64,000 nucleotides of DNA, from NCBI RefSeq assembly GCF_000155595.1, contig NZ_DS989904.1:1813175-1877174 (forward strand), written 5' to 3'. Source of the DNA: Synechococcus sp. PCC 7335. GTDB lineage: Bacteria > Cyanobacteriota > Cyanobacteriia > Phormidesmidales > Phormidesmidaceae. A program made the translations under genes and the position numbers. Numbering within the stretch: the first letter of the stretch is position 1; each line of letters starts with the position of its first letter. The notes beneath the pieces were generated by a model. The model saw nothing but the letters and a program-made list of their open reading frames with translations. It made no database searches and was not told the DNA's origin. Positions 9,122-19,416 of the stretch are shown one piece after another.

Positions 9122-10465
9122 ATGAGCTTCTCTAAAATTTTGATTGCCAATCGTGGTGAGATCGCACTACGGATTATTCGCACGTGCGAAGAAATGGGAA
9201 TCGCTACCATCGCTGTCCATTCCACCGTTGATCGCAGTGCTCTCCATGTTCAACTAGCTGATGAGGCCGTCTGTATTGGTGAAGCCTCCAGCAGCAAAAG
9301 CTATCTCAACATTCCAAATATTATCGCTGCTGCGCTCACGAGAGGCGCAACTGCCATTCATCCAGGCTATGGTTTTCTGGCTGAAAACGCTCGATTCGCT
9401 GAAATCTGCGCTGACCATAATCTTGTTTTCATTGGCCCTACTGCGGCGGCGATGCTGGCGATGGGTGATAAGGCGACTGCTAAAGCGACCATGCAAAAGG
9501 TCAAAGTACCTACCGTTCCAGGTAGTGAGGGTTTGCTAAATAGCCAGGAGGAGGCTGCTAAACTTGCTGCCGAAATTGGCTACCCAGTAATCATTAAAGC
9601 AACCGCAGGAGGGGGTGGGCGTGGTATGCGTTTGGTACGCGCTCCCCATGAGCTTGGAAAAATGTTCTTAGCTGCTCAAGGAGAGGCAGAAGCTTCTTTT
9701 GGTAATCCCGGTGTTTACTTAGAAAAGTTTGTCGAGAACCCACGTCATATAGAGTTCCAAATTCTAGCGGATAGCTATGGCAATGTTGTTCATTTGGGCG
9801 AGCGGGATTGCTCCATTCAACGACGCCATCAAAAGCTTTTAGAAGAAGCTCCTAGCGCCGCTTTAGACGAATCATTAAGACAGCAGATGGGTGCGGCGGC
9901 GGTCCGGGCTGCTGAGTCTATCAACTATGTGGGTGCTGGCACGGTAGAGTTTTTGGTGGACCGTACGGGCGAATTCTATTTTATGGAGATGAATACCCGC
10001 ATCCAGGTTGAACACCCTGTCACAGAGATGGTAACGGGGATCGATCTGATTGCTGAGCAAATCCGGGTGGCCCAAGGCGATCGCCTACTATTTACTCAAG
10101 CCGATATCCAACTACGTGGTCATGCCATAGAATGCCGGATTAATGCAGAAGATCCAGAGCACAACTTCCGGCCTAATCCCGGTAGAATTAGCGGTTATCT
10201 AGCCCCTGGTGGCTTAGGGGTTCGGATGGACTCTCATGTATATACCGACTATGAAATTCCACCTTACTATGATTCGCTAATCGGCAAACTTATTGTTTGG
10301 GGTCCAAACAGAGATACAGCGATTCGGCGTATGCAAAGAGCGCTTAGAGAATTTGCTATCACTGGTTTGCCAACGACTATCGGATTCCACCAAAAAGTAA
10401 TGGCGCATCCGCAGTTTGTGAAAGGAGAAGTCTTTACAGACTTTGTGGCAAATATGATGGAATAG
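9122..10465 (+). CDS. accC: Biotin carboxylase subunit of acetyl-CoA carboxylase
   Basis: AccC carboxylates biotin on BCCP with ATP and bicarbonate in the first step of fatty-acid synthesis. The 447-residue length is normal. Visible are the N-terminal fold ([13 protein letters not shown]), [10 protein letters not shown] near residue 80, the ATP-grasp glycine-rich loop [10 protein letters not shown] at 159-168, [12 protein letters not shown] near 230, and the catalytic [14 protein letters not shown] near 290. The gene stands alone, as is common in cyanobacteria, where the acc genes are scattered. The ATG at 9122 opens directly on the conserved N-terminus. Confident assignment. Confidence 0.97.
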   Translation: MSFSKILIANRGEIALRIIRTCEEMGIATIAVHSTVDRSALHVQLADEAVCIGEASSSKSYLNIPNIIAAALTRGATAIHPGYGFLAENARFAEICADHNLVFIGPTAAAMLAMGDKATAKATMQKVKVPTVPGSEGLLNSQEEAAKLAAEIGYPVIIKATAGGGGRGMRLVRAPHELGKMFLAAQGEAEASFGNPGVYLEKFVENPRHIEFQILADSYGNVVHLGERDCSIQRRHQKLLEEAPSAALDESLRQQMGAAAVRAAESINYVGAGTVEFLVDRTGEFYFMEMNTRIQVEHPVTEMVTGIDLIAEQIRVAQGDRLLFTQADIQLRGHAIECRINAEDPEHNFRPNPGRISGYLAPGGLGVRMDSHVYTDYEIPPYYDSLIGKLIVWGPNRDTAIRRMQRALREFAITGLPTTIGFHQKVMAHPQFVKGEVFTDFVANMME

Positions 10466-10547
10466 CTCGCCGCCCTAGAACAGAGCGCTATCCGTAATGG
10501 CTACTTAGATTAGATATTCGTATAGACGGACCGTTTATACAGACGGA

Positions 10548-10922
10548 CTATGTAATAGCTGCCTCTTCGGTAAACCTAACGCAACGAATTTCAACGTGAG
10601 CCGTTCCCTCTACGTTAGCTGCTAGTGCTACTAACTGATCTAATAATGTTCGTGACGAGACAACACCTGTCAAGATAACGACACATCCGCGCTGACGGAC
10701 CTTCAGCTGGCTGATGTCTTCTTTAACAGATTGATTAAAGCACCTTAGAACCCTATTAGCTAAGCCGTTGTAGTCGTACTCGCCTCGGATGCCAATGCGT
10801 TCCGGTGGGCTAGTAGAAAAGCCCTTAAGTGGTGATAGCTTTGTCGCGCCAAACGGATTATGCACGGAAGGTACTAACACAACTGATGATTCGCCTACTC
10901 CATTCACGCTCTTATCCTCCAC
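10548..10922 (-). CDS. Small protein with a BON-like domain
   Basis: The 124-residue protein has a variable, Ser/Pro-rich first half and a C-terminal half (about 52-118) that fits a BON fold: GLANRVLRCFNQSVKEDISQ, then LKVRQRGCVVILTGVV, then a helix and VEIRCVRF. BON domains are small alpha/beta modules often found in envelope or osmotic-stress proteins and are thought to bind phospholipid. No signal peptide is seen. The gene converges with accC. The function is not known. Confidence 0.6.
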   Translation of the reverse strand: MEDKSVNGVGESSVVLVPSVHNPFGATKLSPLKGFSTSPPERIGIRGEYDYNGLANRVLRCFNQSVKEDISQLKVRQRGCVVILTGVVSSRTLLDQLVALAANVEGTAHVEIRCVRFTEEAAIT

Positions 10923-11656
10923 TTGTCAATAAATATTTCAAACGAATATATTTCCTTCGTTACCTTGCTAATTCCAGCTGAGCTGTGTTCTGAACCCGTT
11001 TACGTACTTTTGGTTTCGCTGCTATCTCAGCGGTCTCGCTTCTACAGGTATGGTTTTGCTTGTACGCTTCTATATTCAAGAACTTAATCCGCTTCGGTGA
11101 AATCTCGACACCATCTTGTACCTATCAGGAATTCTTGATAGTTTTATCGCTCACTTTCTCATCGTCTAGCCCAGAAGAGTTGCTACTCTGTGCAGGAGAG
11201 CGATGGGAATGTCCCCTAGATACGGCTCTAGCTGCCTAATAGAGATAATTGCCTTTCTGTTCAAACCCAATAGTGGGAAAAACACAGACGTTTAGTGAAT
11301 CTTTACAAATAGCTTTCAGAAGAAATAGCTAGACCGGTGACTGGTACTGTAAGGATTTACAAAGATTGTATAAGTAGTATAAGAAGATTTACGTATATTT
11401 TGATACCTCAATAGGGTTTTTGGACGGGTTTTACGTAGTTTTGGCTAGGTTTTTGAACTTTTTATACCAAACTTGCCCTATATAGTAAAAATATGATGAA
11501 GCCTGTTTCCTAAAAGATAGAAAAGGGCAATTCATAGACTGGCATACTAAATTTCGACGCCAGCTCTTTGTACTCTACTGAGTTGAGTATCTTACTAAGG
11601 GACTTAGAAATTATACGTACTAGGTCTATAAACGGATGCTAGGACTGCAGCAACTA
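10923..11656. other. Non-coding stretch upstream of the BON protein
   Basis: I see no credible frame on either strand in these 734 bases. The part 11280-11500 is AT-rich, with several TATAAG-like boxes near 11368-11385 and a G+T-rich plus-strand run at 11410-11465. This could be promoter DNA, but no gene starts on the plus strand before 13.7 kb. Confidence 0.4.
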
Positions 11657-12133
11657 CTAGGACTGCAATAGTGCCACTGCGTAGGCAGCAATACCTTCTT
11701 CTCTCCCAATAGGACCAAGCTTCTCGTAGGTGGTCGCTTTGATGCCAATTTGATCAGGCTCGATAGAGAGGGTCGTTGCTAGTCGAGTCCGCATGTTGGG
11801 AATATGCGGATTTAATTTCGGCTTTTCAGCAATGACAACGCTATCAATATTGCAAACGTGCCAACCGCGATCGCCTACCAGCCGGTTCACTTGAGCGAGC
11901 AGCACCTGGCTATCTGCACCTGCCCACTTAGGATCATCGGGTGGAAAGTACACCCCAATGTCTCCTAGGCTCAGTGCGCCTAGCATCGCGTCCATAATGG
12001 CATGAGTAAGCGCGTCGGCATCGCTATGACCCAGTAGCCCCTGCGAGTGAGGGATATCTATTCCGCCTAAAATCAGCTTGCGGCCTGCGTGTAGACGGTG
12101 AACGTCAAATCCATTGCCAATCCGAATATTCAT
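11657..12133 (-). CDS. ispF: 2-C-methyl-D-erythritol 2,4-cyclodiphosphate synthase
   Basis: IspF forms the cyclodiphosphate in the non-mevalonate isoprenoid pathway, which feeds carotenoid, phytol and quinone tails. The start at 12133 ([12 protein letters not shown]) gives 158 residues, the usual family size; an ATG nine codons upstream (12160) is less likely. The metal-binding D-V-H lies at residues 10-12, [14 protein letters not shown] contains the next metal histidine, and the C-terminal part carries the usual A-T-T-x-E-x-L-G motif. It is followed upstream, on the same strand, by trmD with about 270 bases between them. Confidence 0.95.
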   Translation of the reverse strand: MNIRIGNGFDVHRLHAGRKLILGGIDIPHSQGLLGHSDADALTHAIMDAMLGALSLGDIGVYFPPDDPKWAGADSQVLLAQVNRLVGDRGWHVCNIDSVVIAEKPKLNPHIPNMRTRLATTLSIEPDQIGIKATTYEKLGPIGREEGIAAYAVALLQS

Positions 12134-12406
12134 AGGTAAGAAGCTTGCTCGCGTTATCAAGATATAAAGCGTTGATTTATGACGCTTACTCCACTCTACG
12201 CTTACTCAACTTTATATAGCGCTTCTCTGATAAATGAAACGAGCGCGAGTTACTTGACCAGTTGTCACATAAGGCTGTCAGCCCGAAAACTGCACCTCAG
12301 TCAAGGGTCCAATGCTTATAGCGTCTTCCCTGTTGCTTAGAATATCTTTATCGGCTGAACCCTCAGCAAAATGCCAAGCTGATTACCAAGAAAAGCACGA
12401 GAAAAG

Positions 12407-13216
12407 CTATCGCTCAGTGCTATCCTGCCAACGTTTAAACAGATCAGGCCGACGTTGTTGTGTTCGCTCTAGCTGCTGTTGCTTTCTCCATTGGGCGATC
12501 ACACCATGATTACCAGACATCAGCACTTCGGGTACAGACCACTGCCGAAACTGCGCAGGTCTCGTGTATTGCGGATAGTCAAGTAAATTGGCTTCAAAAC
12601 TTTCATACTTTAAAGAGTCAGTTTTTGCTACCGTACCTGGCAGCAGCCTAACAACGCCATTTAGCAAAGTCAGGGCCGGAATTTCGCCACAGGTCAGGAC
12701 AAAATCGCCTAGAGATACCTCTTGGGTGGTGATGTTCAAGACGCGCTCATCAACGCCCTCATAGTGTCCACAAATCAGCACTAGCTGATCGTAGCTAGCA
12801 AGTTCTTTAAACAAAGCTTGCTCCATAGTTCGACCCTGCGGCGTCATCAAGATCACAGCCCTCTTGGGCATGATAGGCAGCGATTCAACAGCAGCAAATA
12901 TGGGCTCTGGCTTCATCACCATGCCCACACCGCCGCCGTATGGAATATCGTCTACCCGATGATGCTTATCGGTTGTGAAGTCCCTTGGATTAGTGATCTC
13001 AACAGTCGCAATCTGTCGCTGTAGCGCCTTCCCAATCAGCCCAGATTCAAGCGGAGAGACAAAGAACTCTGGAAAGAGGCTGACGATATCGAACCGTAAA
13101 GGGAGTTGTCTTTGTCTTGCTACTATTGAGGGTTCTAGCTGTTGAGGATCTAGAGGATCTAATAGAGAGTCCATAAGCGGCACTGATATTTTCTTGGCCT
13201 CACAGAGATGATACAT
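12407..13216 (-). CDS. trmD: tRNA (guanine-N1)-methyltransferase
   Basis: TrmD methylates G37 of tRNAs and prevents +1 frameshifting. The 269-residue product has the family's N-terminal FDIVSLFPEFF, the knot-fold SAM site YGGGVGMVMKPEP, CGHYEGVDERV, and the conserved L-G-D-F-V-L-x-x-G-E block. About 40 residues precede the usual family start; an internal ATG at 13174 gives a shorter extension. Neither start has a clear Shine-Dalgarno. It reads toward ispF, and the two may share a transcript. Confidence 0.95.
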   Translation of the reverse strand: MYHLCEAKKISVPLMDSLLDPLDPQQLEPSIVARQRQLPLRFDIVSLFPEFFVSPLESGLIGKALQRQIATVEITNPRDFTTDKHHRVDDIPYGGGVGMVMKPEPIFAAVESLPIMPKRAVILMTPQGRTMEQALFKELASYDQLVLICGHYEGVDERVLNITTQEVSLGDFVLTCGEIPALTLLNGVVRLLPGTVAKTDSLKYESFEANLLDYPQYTRPAQFRQWSVPEVLMSGNHGVIAQWRKQQQLERTQQRRPDLFKRWQDSTER

Positions 13217-13778
13217 GGAATCTAGTTGTGCATCCGATCTAACAATGCTGAAGCAATAGCTAGTACAGGCGGTGCGATCCCATAGGCTGAAATCAAACCA
13301 TAATTTCTTCGCTAAAGTTTTGAGTGGTATGGCGATGTCAGCAGGCGTCTAAGCTCTGCCTTTTATTGATGATCCTGACTGCTATATAGCGGTAAATTAG
13401 TAAGGCCTCTATAAGCGAACATTTCAACTGAAAACTTTTGCCAATCTCAAAGCTCAACTAACCCCGCCTCCGCTGAAGAAGTGTCAGCTACTAATGGATG
13501 TTTGAAACATATTGTGCGCATATCAGCTAGGATTAAGCGTCCTAGAGTTTGAGGCGGGGTATCAAGCTCTAAGTGCGCAGCTTGCGCAAACGCTAATTCT
13601 CCTTCTGCTTAGAGGTAGTGGGTCCTACCTAGTTCACTCAAGATATGATGCTAAGGCGAGCAACATGGTTTGCTTGCCTTAGCTTTGATGCTTACTAAGC
13701 TTCCCGAACCCCTCTACAAATCGATCACAATTGCTAAGTTGGTAGACTATAAACCAACATCACCTTTCCTTTAGCGCG
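13217..13778. other. Divergent intergenic region with a paired structure
   Basis: This 562-base gap separates trmD and the glyoxalase-like gene. A perfect 10-bp inverted repeat (ACCCCGCCTC at 13461-13470, GAGGCGGGGT at 13551-13560) closes an 80-base interior that can form further hairpins: GCTGA/TCAGC with a 7-base loop near 13472-13488, and TAGGA/TCCTA with a 7-base loop near 13528-13544. Another hairpin, TGCGCA-gct-TGCGCA, follows near 13574-13588. It may be a structured RNA or a small MITE-like element. No family match is recognised. Confidence 0.45.
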
Positions 13779-14369
13779 ATGATAACTAGCTCTGCATTGA
13801 ACGGAATAGTCGCCAATATTCCGCTAGATACGTTGGTCTCGACCCAAGGCATCATGGTGATGCTGTTAGTAGCCTACGCGGGTGCAATGTGGGCTTTTTT
13901 ACGCGGTGCGCCCAAGGTTCATACTGTGATGGTCTCTGATGTAGAGGTTGCCCGTCGATTTTACGAAGGTATGCTCAGCTTGTCAGCAGCAGATGTCCCT
14001 TTGCACTATTACTACAACTATGAGCAGACCTTAGGCACAGCCGGTATAGATCCGATGATGGGCGCTTCAAGCTTTGGCCACTTCGGCGGCCCGCATCTTG
14101 GCGGCTTTCCAGAAGAAAGCTACGGCGGCTCTGATGGGCTGTGGTATCAGCTCAAGAAAAACACGCAGCTTCATGTCATTGGGGGGGCGAGTTTAGGTAA
14201 TCGCAATCGGCAGCGGCACGTTTGCTTTGACCACGACTGCTTGGAGTATTTGCTGATGCAGGTACAAACTAGAGGCATCCGGCATAAGCTAAGACGCGAT
14301 CGCCCGCTCAATTTTCTAGTCAAAGACTTTAATGGTGAAGTGATCGAAATGGCCGAGGTTGAAAACTAG
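13779..14369 (+). CDS. Membrane-anchored glyoxalase/VOC-fold protein
   Basis: The 196-residue protein has one membrane segment at about residues 24-44 and then a vicinal-oxygen-chelate fold: VHTVMVSDVEVARRFYEGML, a Gly/Pro/His-rich insert (about 103-125), and RHVCFDHD...LNFLVKDFNGEVIEMAEV. VOC proteins bind metals and act on lactoylglutathione, aromatic diols or antibiotics. The C-terminal E in I-E-M-A-E is in the usual metal-ligand place. The stop codon abuts the lgt ATG, so the two are probably cotranscribed. The substrate is unknown. Confidence 0.65.
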   Translation: MITSSALNGIVANIPLDTLVSTQGIMVMLLVAYAGAMWAFLRGAPKVHTVMVSDVEVARRFYEGMLSLSAADVPLHYYYNYEQTLGTAGIDPMMGASSFGHFGGPHLGGFPEESYGGSDGLWYQLKKNTQLHVIGGASLGNRNRQRHVCFDHDCLEYLLMQVQTRGIRHKLRRDRPLNFLVKDFNGEVIEMAEVEN

Positions 14370-15305
14370 ATGAACTTGTTTAACCTCATGCCCGTACACT
14401 CGCCGCGATCGCCGCTACTGACTGGTCTACTAGCGGTTTTTCAATCGCCAGGGCCAGATATTGTAAGTATTGGTCCTTTGACGTTGAGGTGGTACGGCTT
14501 ACTGATTGCTTCAGCTGTTTTGATTGGTGTAGCCCTATCGCAATATCTATCCAGAAAACGAGGCATTGACCCAGAGAAAGTAGGCGATATGGTAATTTGG
14601 CTTGTCGTGGCGGCGATCCCCTGTGCGCGCCTTTACTATGTCCTATTTGAGTGGTCATCTTACGCTGATCGCCCTGGCGATATCATTGCTATCTGGAGGG
14701 GGGGAATTGCTATTCACGGTGCTGTGATTGGTGGCACCCTCGCGACTATTCTTTTCGCAAAACTTAATCGGTTATCTTTTTGGCAACTGAGTGATGTTGT
14801 TGCTCCGTCGCTGATTTTGGGGCAGGCGATTGGTCGCTGGGGAAATTTCTTCAACTCAGAGGCCTATGGAGCGCCGACCGATTTGCCGTGGAAACTGTTT
14901 ATTCCACTCTCTAATAGACCGCCTAGTCTACGTGAGTTTGAATACTTTCATCCTACTTTCCTTTACGAGTCTCTGTGGAATTTAGGCGTGTTTTCGCTGC
15001 TGCTGTGGTTGTTTTTCTGGGGGTTGAAGCGGCCTCAGAAGTTTAGAGCCGGAACGCTGTTTTTAGTTTATCTAATTGCCTATAGTCTTGGCCGGGTGTG
15101 GATCGAGGGACTACGAACCGATAGCTTGATGTTTGGTCCAATCAAGATGGCCCAGCTGGTAAGTCTGATTGGAATTGCCATAGGTAGTGCGGGTCTGGTT
15201 TGGACCTATGGCTTGGGTAAGCAACTGCCTGATACCGTACCAGTGAGTCGATTGCGAGCTAGAGAGCGGAAGGCCAAAGATAAAAGGGCCAAAGAAGAGC
15301 TCTAA
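14370..15305 (+). CDS. lgt: Prolipoprotein diacylglyceryl transferase
   Basis: Lgt attaches diacylglycerol to the lipobox cysteine of prolipoproteins in the plasma membrane. The 311-residue protein has about seven membrane helices, the catalytic H-G-A-V-I-G-G motif with H116, and the Lgt signature [17 protein letters not shown]. The C-terminus is a basic tail rich in K/R/E. It begins immediately after the VOC gene's stop, without a gap, so translational coupling is likely; the ATG has only the previous gene's end as leader. Confidence 0.95.
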   Translation: MNLFNLMPVHSPRSPLLTGLLAVFQSPGPDIVSIGPLTLRWYGLLIASAVLIGVALSQYLSRKRGIDPEKVGDMVIWLVVAAIPCARLYYVLFEWSSYADRPGDIIAIWRGGIAIHGAVIGGTLATILFAKLNRLSFWQLSDVVAPSLILGQAIGRWGNFFNSEAYGAPTDLPWKLFIPLSNRPPSLREFEYFHPTFLYESLWNLGVFSLLLWLFFWGLKRPQKFRAGTLFLVYLIAYSLGRVWIEGLRTDSLMFGPIKMAQLVSLIGIAIGSAGLVWTYGLGKQLPDTVPVSRLRARERKAKDKRAKEEL

Positions 15306-15315
15306 AGACAATATG

Positions 15316-15403
15316 TAAATAGATAAATATAAATAGATAAAATCAAAAAAAGAAAATCAAAAAAAGAAAAAGCTCCAAAGGACTAAAAAAGACCTTCAGA
15401 GCT
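15316..15403 (-). terminator. Rho-independent terminator reading on the minus strand, with A-rich direct repeats
   Basis: Arms at 15371-15375 / 15399-15403 and 15378-15381 / 15393-15396 form a hairpin. On the minus strand it is followed by a long T-rich run, made of two copies each of an AAATAGATAAA-like and an ATCAAAAAAAGAAA-like unit on the plus strand. No minus-strand protein gene lies upstream, so it either ends an unannotated antisense or small RNA, or acts weakly in both directions for lgt. Confidence 0.5.
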
Positions 15404-15640
15404 CTGAATCAGGGTGCATCTACATACCAACATGCAGGATTTTTGGACAGCCTTTTGTGATTCACGTTCACCTTTATTTAGTCTTCAAGAAACGGCTGTA
15501 AATAGTAGTGAATTGATGAATACTGACGTCGTATAGCAACTTTATTTGATGTTGGTTCGTACTTATAGTCGCCTTAAAAACAACTTATTTTTAACCCGTT
15601 CCGTTTAGTATCTTTTTAGACTCATGATTGTAAGGTTTGC

Positions 15641-16576
15641 ATGGATTTTCTGACTCATTCTACTCGGCCTGTGCCGGCTGTTTATATTGTTGGTGCGGGT
15701 CCAGGCGACCCAGAGTTGTTAACAGTTAAGGCTCAAAAGCTTATTGCACGAGCAGATGTTTTGGTATACGCCAATTCGCTAGTACCGACGCAAATTTTAC
15801 AAACCGTTCGTGCGGATACTGAGAAGGTTGCTACTGCGAAGATGACACTTGAAGCGATTGTGCCGTTGATGATCGAACGAGTCCGCTCGGGAAAGTCTGT
15901 AGTTAGACTTCACTCGGGCGATCCTAGCCTCTATAGTGCTATTCACGAGCAGATGCTCAGGCTGAGCGAAGCGGATATTCCATTCGAGGTCGTTCCTGGT
16001 ATCAGTGCGTTTCAAGCAGCGGCGGCTAAGCTACAGGTTGAGCTAACGATTCCAGCTCAGGTACAGAGTATTATCTTGACTAGAACTAGCGGACGAACGC
16101 AAGTTCCTGATACAGAAGAGTTAGCGGGCCTAGCAGCTCACCGGGCTAGTCTGTGTTTGTATTTGAGTGCTCGGCATGTCTTGGCGGCTCAAACTCAGCT
16201 GATGGCTCATTATCCGGCTGATACACCTGTAGCAATTTGCTTTCGAGTGGGATGGCCTGATGAGCAAATCAAGGTAGTTCCGCTCTATCAGATGGCTGCG
16301 GCTAGTCAGGCGGATGAATTGGTGCGAACAACGCTGTATATCATCTCCCCAGCACTTGCACATCGAGCGGTGATTAAGCAGTCAGCCCTCCAGTCAGTCC
16401 CTGCAGAAGAGAGAGCAGAGCTCAAAAGAGAAGCAGAAGTGCGATCGCGTCTCTACAATCCTACCCACGACCATCTGTTCAGGCCGAGTCCTCAAACGTC
16501 TACTAGAGCATCCAATCAAACTGCTTCAGAGGGTGATCAGCGAATCAATCAAGAACAGGAGAAAGCCAAACGATGA
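15641..16576 (+). CDS. cobM: Precorrin-4 / cobalt-precorrin-4 C11-methyltransferase
   Basis: CobM (CbiF) methylates C11 of the corrin ring with SAM during cobalamin synthesis. The 311-residue protein has the family N-terminal VGAGPGDPELLTVKA at 17-31, then HSGDPSLYSAIHEQM, VPGISAFQAAAA and the C-terminal TTLYIISPAL. The last 60 residues (charged, low complexity, from about 250) extend beyond the usual family end. It overlaps the next gene by four bases (ATGA), so they are translationally coupled. No cobalamin riboswitch can be made out in the 335-base gap before it. Confidence 0.93.
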   Translation: MDFLTHSTRPVPAVYIVGAGPGDPELLTVKAQKLIARADVLVYANSLVPTQILQTVRADTEKVATAKMTLEAIVPLMIERVRSGKSVVRLHSGDPSLYSAIHEQMLRLSEADIPFEVVPGISAFQAAAAKLQVELTIPAQVQSIILTRTSGRTQVPDTEELAGLAAHRASLCLYLSARHVLAAQTQLMAHYPADTPVAICFRVGWPDEQIKVVPLYQMAAASQADELVRTTLYIISPALAHRAVIKQSALQSVPAEERAELKREAEVRSRLYNPTHDHLFRPSPQTSTRASNQTASEGDQRINQEQEKAKR

Positions 16577-17085
16577 ATTATCTAGTGTCTGTCTGGAGCG
16601 ATCGCCTCCAAGCCGAGACGGCCTACACAGCGCTTGAGTCTGCCAACATCACGATGGACAGAGTAGATCTGCTCGGCAAGGGCTTCAAATCCGCTGATGA
16701 CTACGGACTCATCGATCCTAAGGACGAAGCCTGGAAGCAAATTAAGCGCATGGCTACGTGGATAATCCCTTTTGGCTTTGTGGGCGGCTTCGCATTTAAC
16801 GCAATTACGGGTCTTGATACCTTCCCCTGGGCAGGTACCTTAGGTAATCGACTTATCGGTGGTATATTAGGCGCGATCGCCGGTGGTATGGGTAGCTTCT
16901 TTATCGGTGGAGGGACTGGTATCGGCATTGGCAGCGGTGATGCCGTTTCCTATCGCAATCGACTCGATGCCGGTAAGTATCTTGTTGTCGTCAAGGGCTC
17001 AGAGGGACTAATCGCTAAAGCTAGTCAAATAATGCGTCCCTTACGGCCTGAAAATATTCAAGGCTATTCAGCGCCTGGGGAGTAG
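16573..17085 (+). CDS. Glycine-zipper membrane protein coupled to cobM
   Basis: The 170-residue protein starts with a ferredoxin-like half (MNYLVSVWSDRLQAETAYTAL...VDLLGKG) and continues with two membrane segments rich in G-x-x-x-G (IIPFGFVGGFAFNAITG, then LIGGILGAIAGGMGSFFIGG). The C-terminal part KYLVVVKGSEGLIAKASQIM returns to an alpha/beta pattern. This arrangement resembles the general-stress 17M-like glycine-zipper proteins of cyanobacteria. The ATGA overlap with cobM shows co-expression, but a cobalamin role is only suggested by position. Confidence 0.6.
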   Translation: MNYLVSVWSDRLQAETAYTALESANITMDRVDLLGKGFKSADDYGLIDPKDEAWKQIKRMATWIIPFGFVGGFAFNAITGLDTFPWAGTLGNRLIGGILGAIAGGMGSFFIGGGTGIGIGSGDAVSYRNRLDAGKYLVVVKGSEGLIAKASQIMRPLRPENIQGYSAPGE

Positions 17086-17269
17086 TGTCTTTGGTAGACT
17101 ATGTTCCTAGCAAATCGCGCTTTAAAGCGTAGTCGCCTATGCCCCTCCATCAGTCCATAAGCGTTAGTTCGTAAGTAATATATCGAGTATTATAGGAGTG
17201 AGACTCATAGTCGTTATGAGTTTCACTTTCTTTGTTTTTAGCCTATCTATAGGTCTTGTAAGGTTTTCT

Positions 17270-19416
17270 ATGAGCGTGTCAGTCCCTACAAATTCGTCCA
17301 CAGCGGTTTCTAACAATCCATTGCTGATTGGTAAAGGCTTACCTCCCTTCAACGATATTCAGCCTCAACATGTGGTTCCAGGGGTTGAGCAGCTGCTGAG
17401 TTCACTTCGATCCGAATTTGCTGCTATTGAGACAGAGATTAGTGCAAACTTAGGCCAATCTAATCCAACTGCTCCAACTTGGGAAACCCTAGTCGAGCCG
17501 CTGAATGCTATTACTGAAAAACTCAGCTGGACCTGGGGAATTATTAGTCATTTGATGGGTGTGAAAAATAGCTCTGAACTGCGCACAGCTTATGAAAGTG
17601 TTCAACCAGCGCTTGTGCAGTTCTCTAACCAACTAAGTCAGAGTCGGCCTATCTACGACGCTCTTAAGCAGCTTCAAGAAAGTGAAGCTGGTAAGTCATT
17701 AGAGCCGGCTCAACAGCGCATTATTGAATCTGCCCTACGCGACGCAGAACTTTCGGGCGTTGGCCTCTCAGGAGAGCGAAAAGAAAGATTTAACCAGATT
17801 CAGCAGTCGCTAGCAGAGCTTTCCACCCAGTTCTCTAATCACGTCTTAGATGCCACCAAAGCCTTTAGTCTGACGCTGAGCCAGGCAGAAGACATTGCCG
17901 GACTACCGGATAGCCTATTAAGCCTAGCTGCGCAGGCGGCTAGGGAGGCCGGCGAAAAAGATGCGATCGCTCAGACTGGTCCATGGCGGATCACGTTGGA
18001 TATGCCGAGCTACATTCCTTTCTTGCGGCATAGTCAGCGACGCGACTATAGAGAGCAGCTCTACCGAGCCTTTGTCACTAGGGCCTCGACAGGAGAATTA
18101 GACAATGCTCCGCTGATTGAGCAAATTCTGGACCTGCGCCAGCAGCAAGCAGAACTACTAGGGTTTAGCAACTATGCGGAACTGAGCTTAGCTCGTAAAA
18201 TGGCCCCTTCAGTTTCAGCAGTAGAAGCGCTGATGGAAGAGCTTAGAACGGCTAGTTACGAAGCTGCCCAGAAAGAGCTAGCGGAGATCAAGGCATTTGC
18301 TCAGGCACACGCAGCCGAGTTCACAGAGCTTAAACAGTGGGATGTGCCTTTCTGGATGGAGCGAATGAGAGAAGAACAGTTTGATCTAAGCGATGAGGCG
18401 CTGCGTCCCTATTTTTCGCTGCCTAATGTTCTAAAGGGACTCTTCGGCTTAGCTGAGCGTCTGTTCAATATTACAATCTCAGCCGATGACGGCAGCGCTC
18501 CTGTCTGGCATCAGGACGTTCGCTATTTTCAAGTGGCTGATAGCACTACCCAGGAAACAATTGCCCATTTCTATTTAGATCCGTATAGTCGGCCGGCCGA
18601 AAAGCGCGGCGGTGCTTGGATGGACGAATGCATTGTCAGGGCAAAAGTAATCGAGCAAAATCAATCCCACATTCGACTGCCGGTTGCCTATCTAGTGTGC
18701 AACCAATCTCCACCGGTAGACGGTAAACCTAGCCTGATGACTTTCCGTGAAGTCGAGACGCTCTTTCACGAGTTTGGCCATGGGCTGCAGCATATGCTCA
18801 CGAATGTGGACTACGCTGGGGCAGCTGGAATCAACAATGTGGAGTGGGACGCGGTAGAACTACCTAGCCAGTTTATGGAGAACTGGTGCTATGAGCGTGA
18901 AACGCTCTTTGGCATGGCACAACATTATGAAACCGGAGAGACGTTGCCTGAAGCCGACTATAAAAGCTGCTAGCGGCTCGTCACTTCATGACGGGCAACG
19001 CAATTTTGCGGCAAGTCAATTTTGGCTGGGTAGATATCGCCCTGCACGCTGAGTACCGAAAAGATGGGGAGGAGACAGTATGGCAAGTACGCGATCGCAT
19101 CGCTAAACTGACAACCCTGATGCCACCCTTACCAGAAGATGCCGCGCTATGTAGTTTTGGTCATATTTTTGCAGGAGGATATGCGGCTGGCTACTACAGC
19201 TATTTCTGGGCCGAAGTGCTAAGCGCCGATGCTTTCTCTGCTTTTGAGGAAGCTGGAATAGAAAACAAAGCAGAAGTTGCTACTATTGGCCGCAAGTTTA
19301 GAGACACCGTTCTGTCATTAGGCGGGAGCCGTCATCCGATGGAGGTCTTTAAATCCTTTCGAGGAAGAGAGCCTAGCACTCAGGCTTTGTTGCGTCATCG
19401 AGGACTTGTCGCATAG
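17270..19416 (+). pseudogene. prlC: M3-family oligopeptidase A, interrupted by a frameshift
   Basis: The two frames 17270-18973 and the one ending 19416 together encode one M3 metallopeptidase that degrades oligopeptides and signal-peptide fragments in the cytoplasm. The zinc motif H-E-F-G-H is at residues 500-504 counted from 17270, with downstream E in ELPSQFMENW as third ligand. The frame breaks at about 18963-18968 in TATAAAAGCTGC: after D-Y-K the frame hits TAG, whereas one extra base would restore K-L-L-A-A-R-H-F-M-T-G. With that base the protein would be 715 residues, near the family norm. The start at 17270 (MSVSVPTN) is preferred to the upstream ATG at 17198. It could be a sequencing error, a real mutation, or -1 slippage at AAAAG. 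Confidence 0.85.

Noticed and set aside
15306-15640. Cobalamin riboswitch before cobM
   Set aside because: The B12-box and the conserved core could not be found; the only clear structure is a hairpin acting on the other strand.
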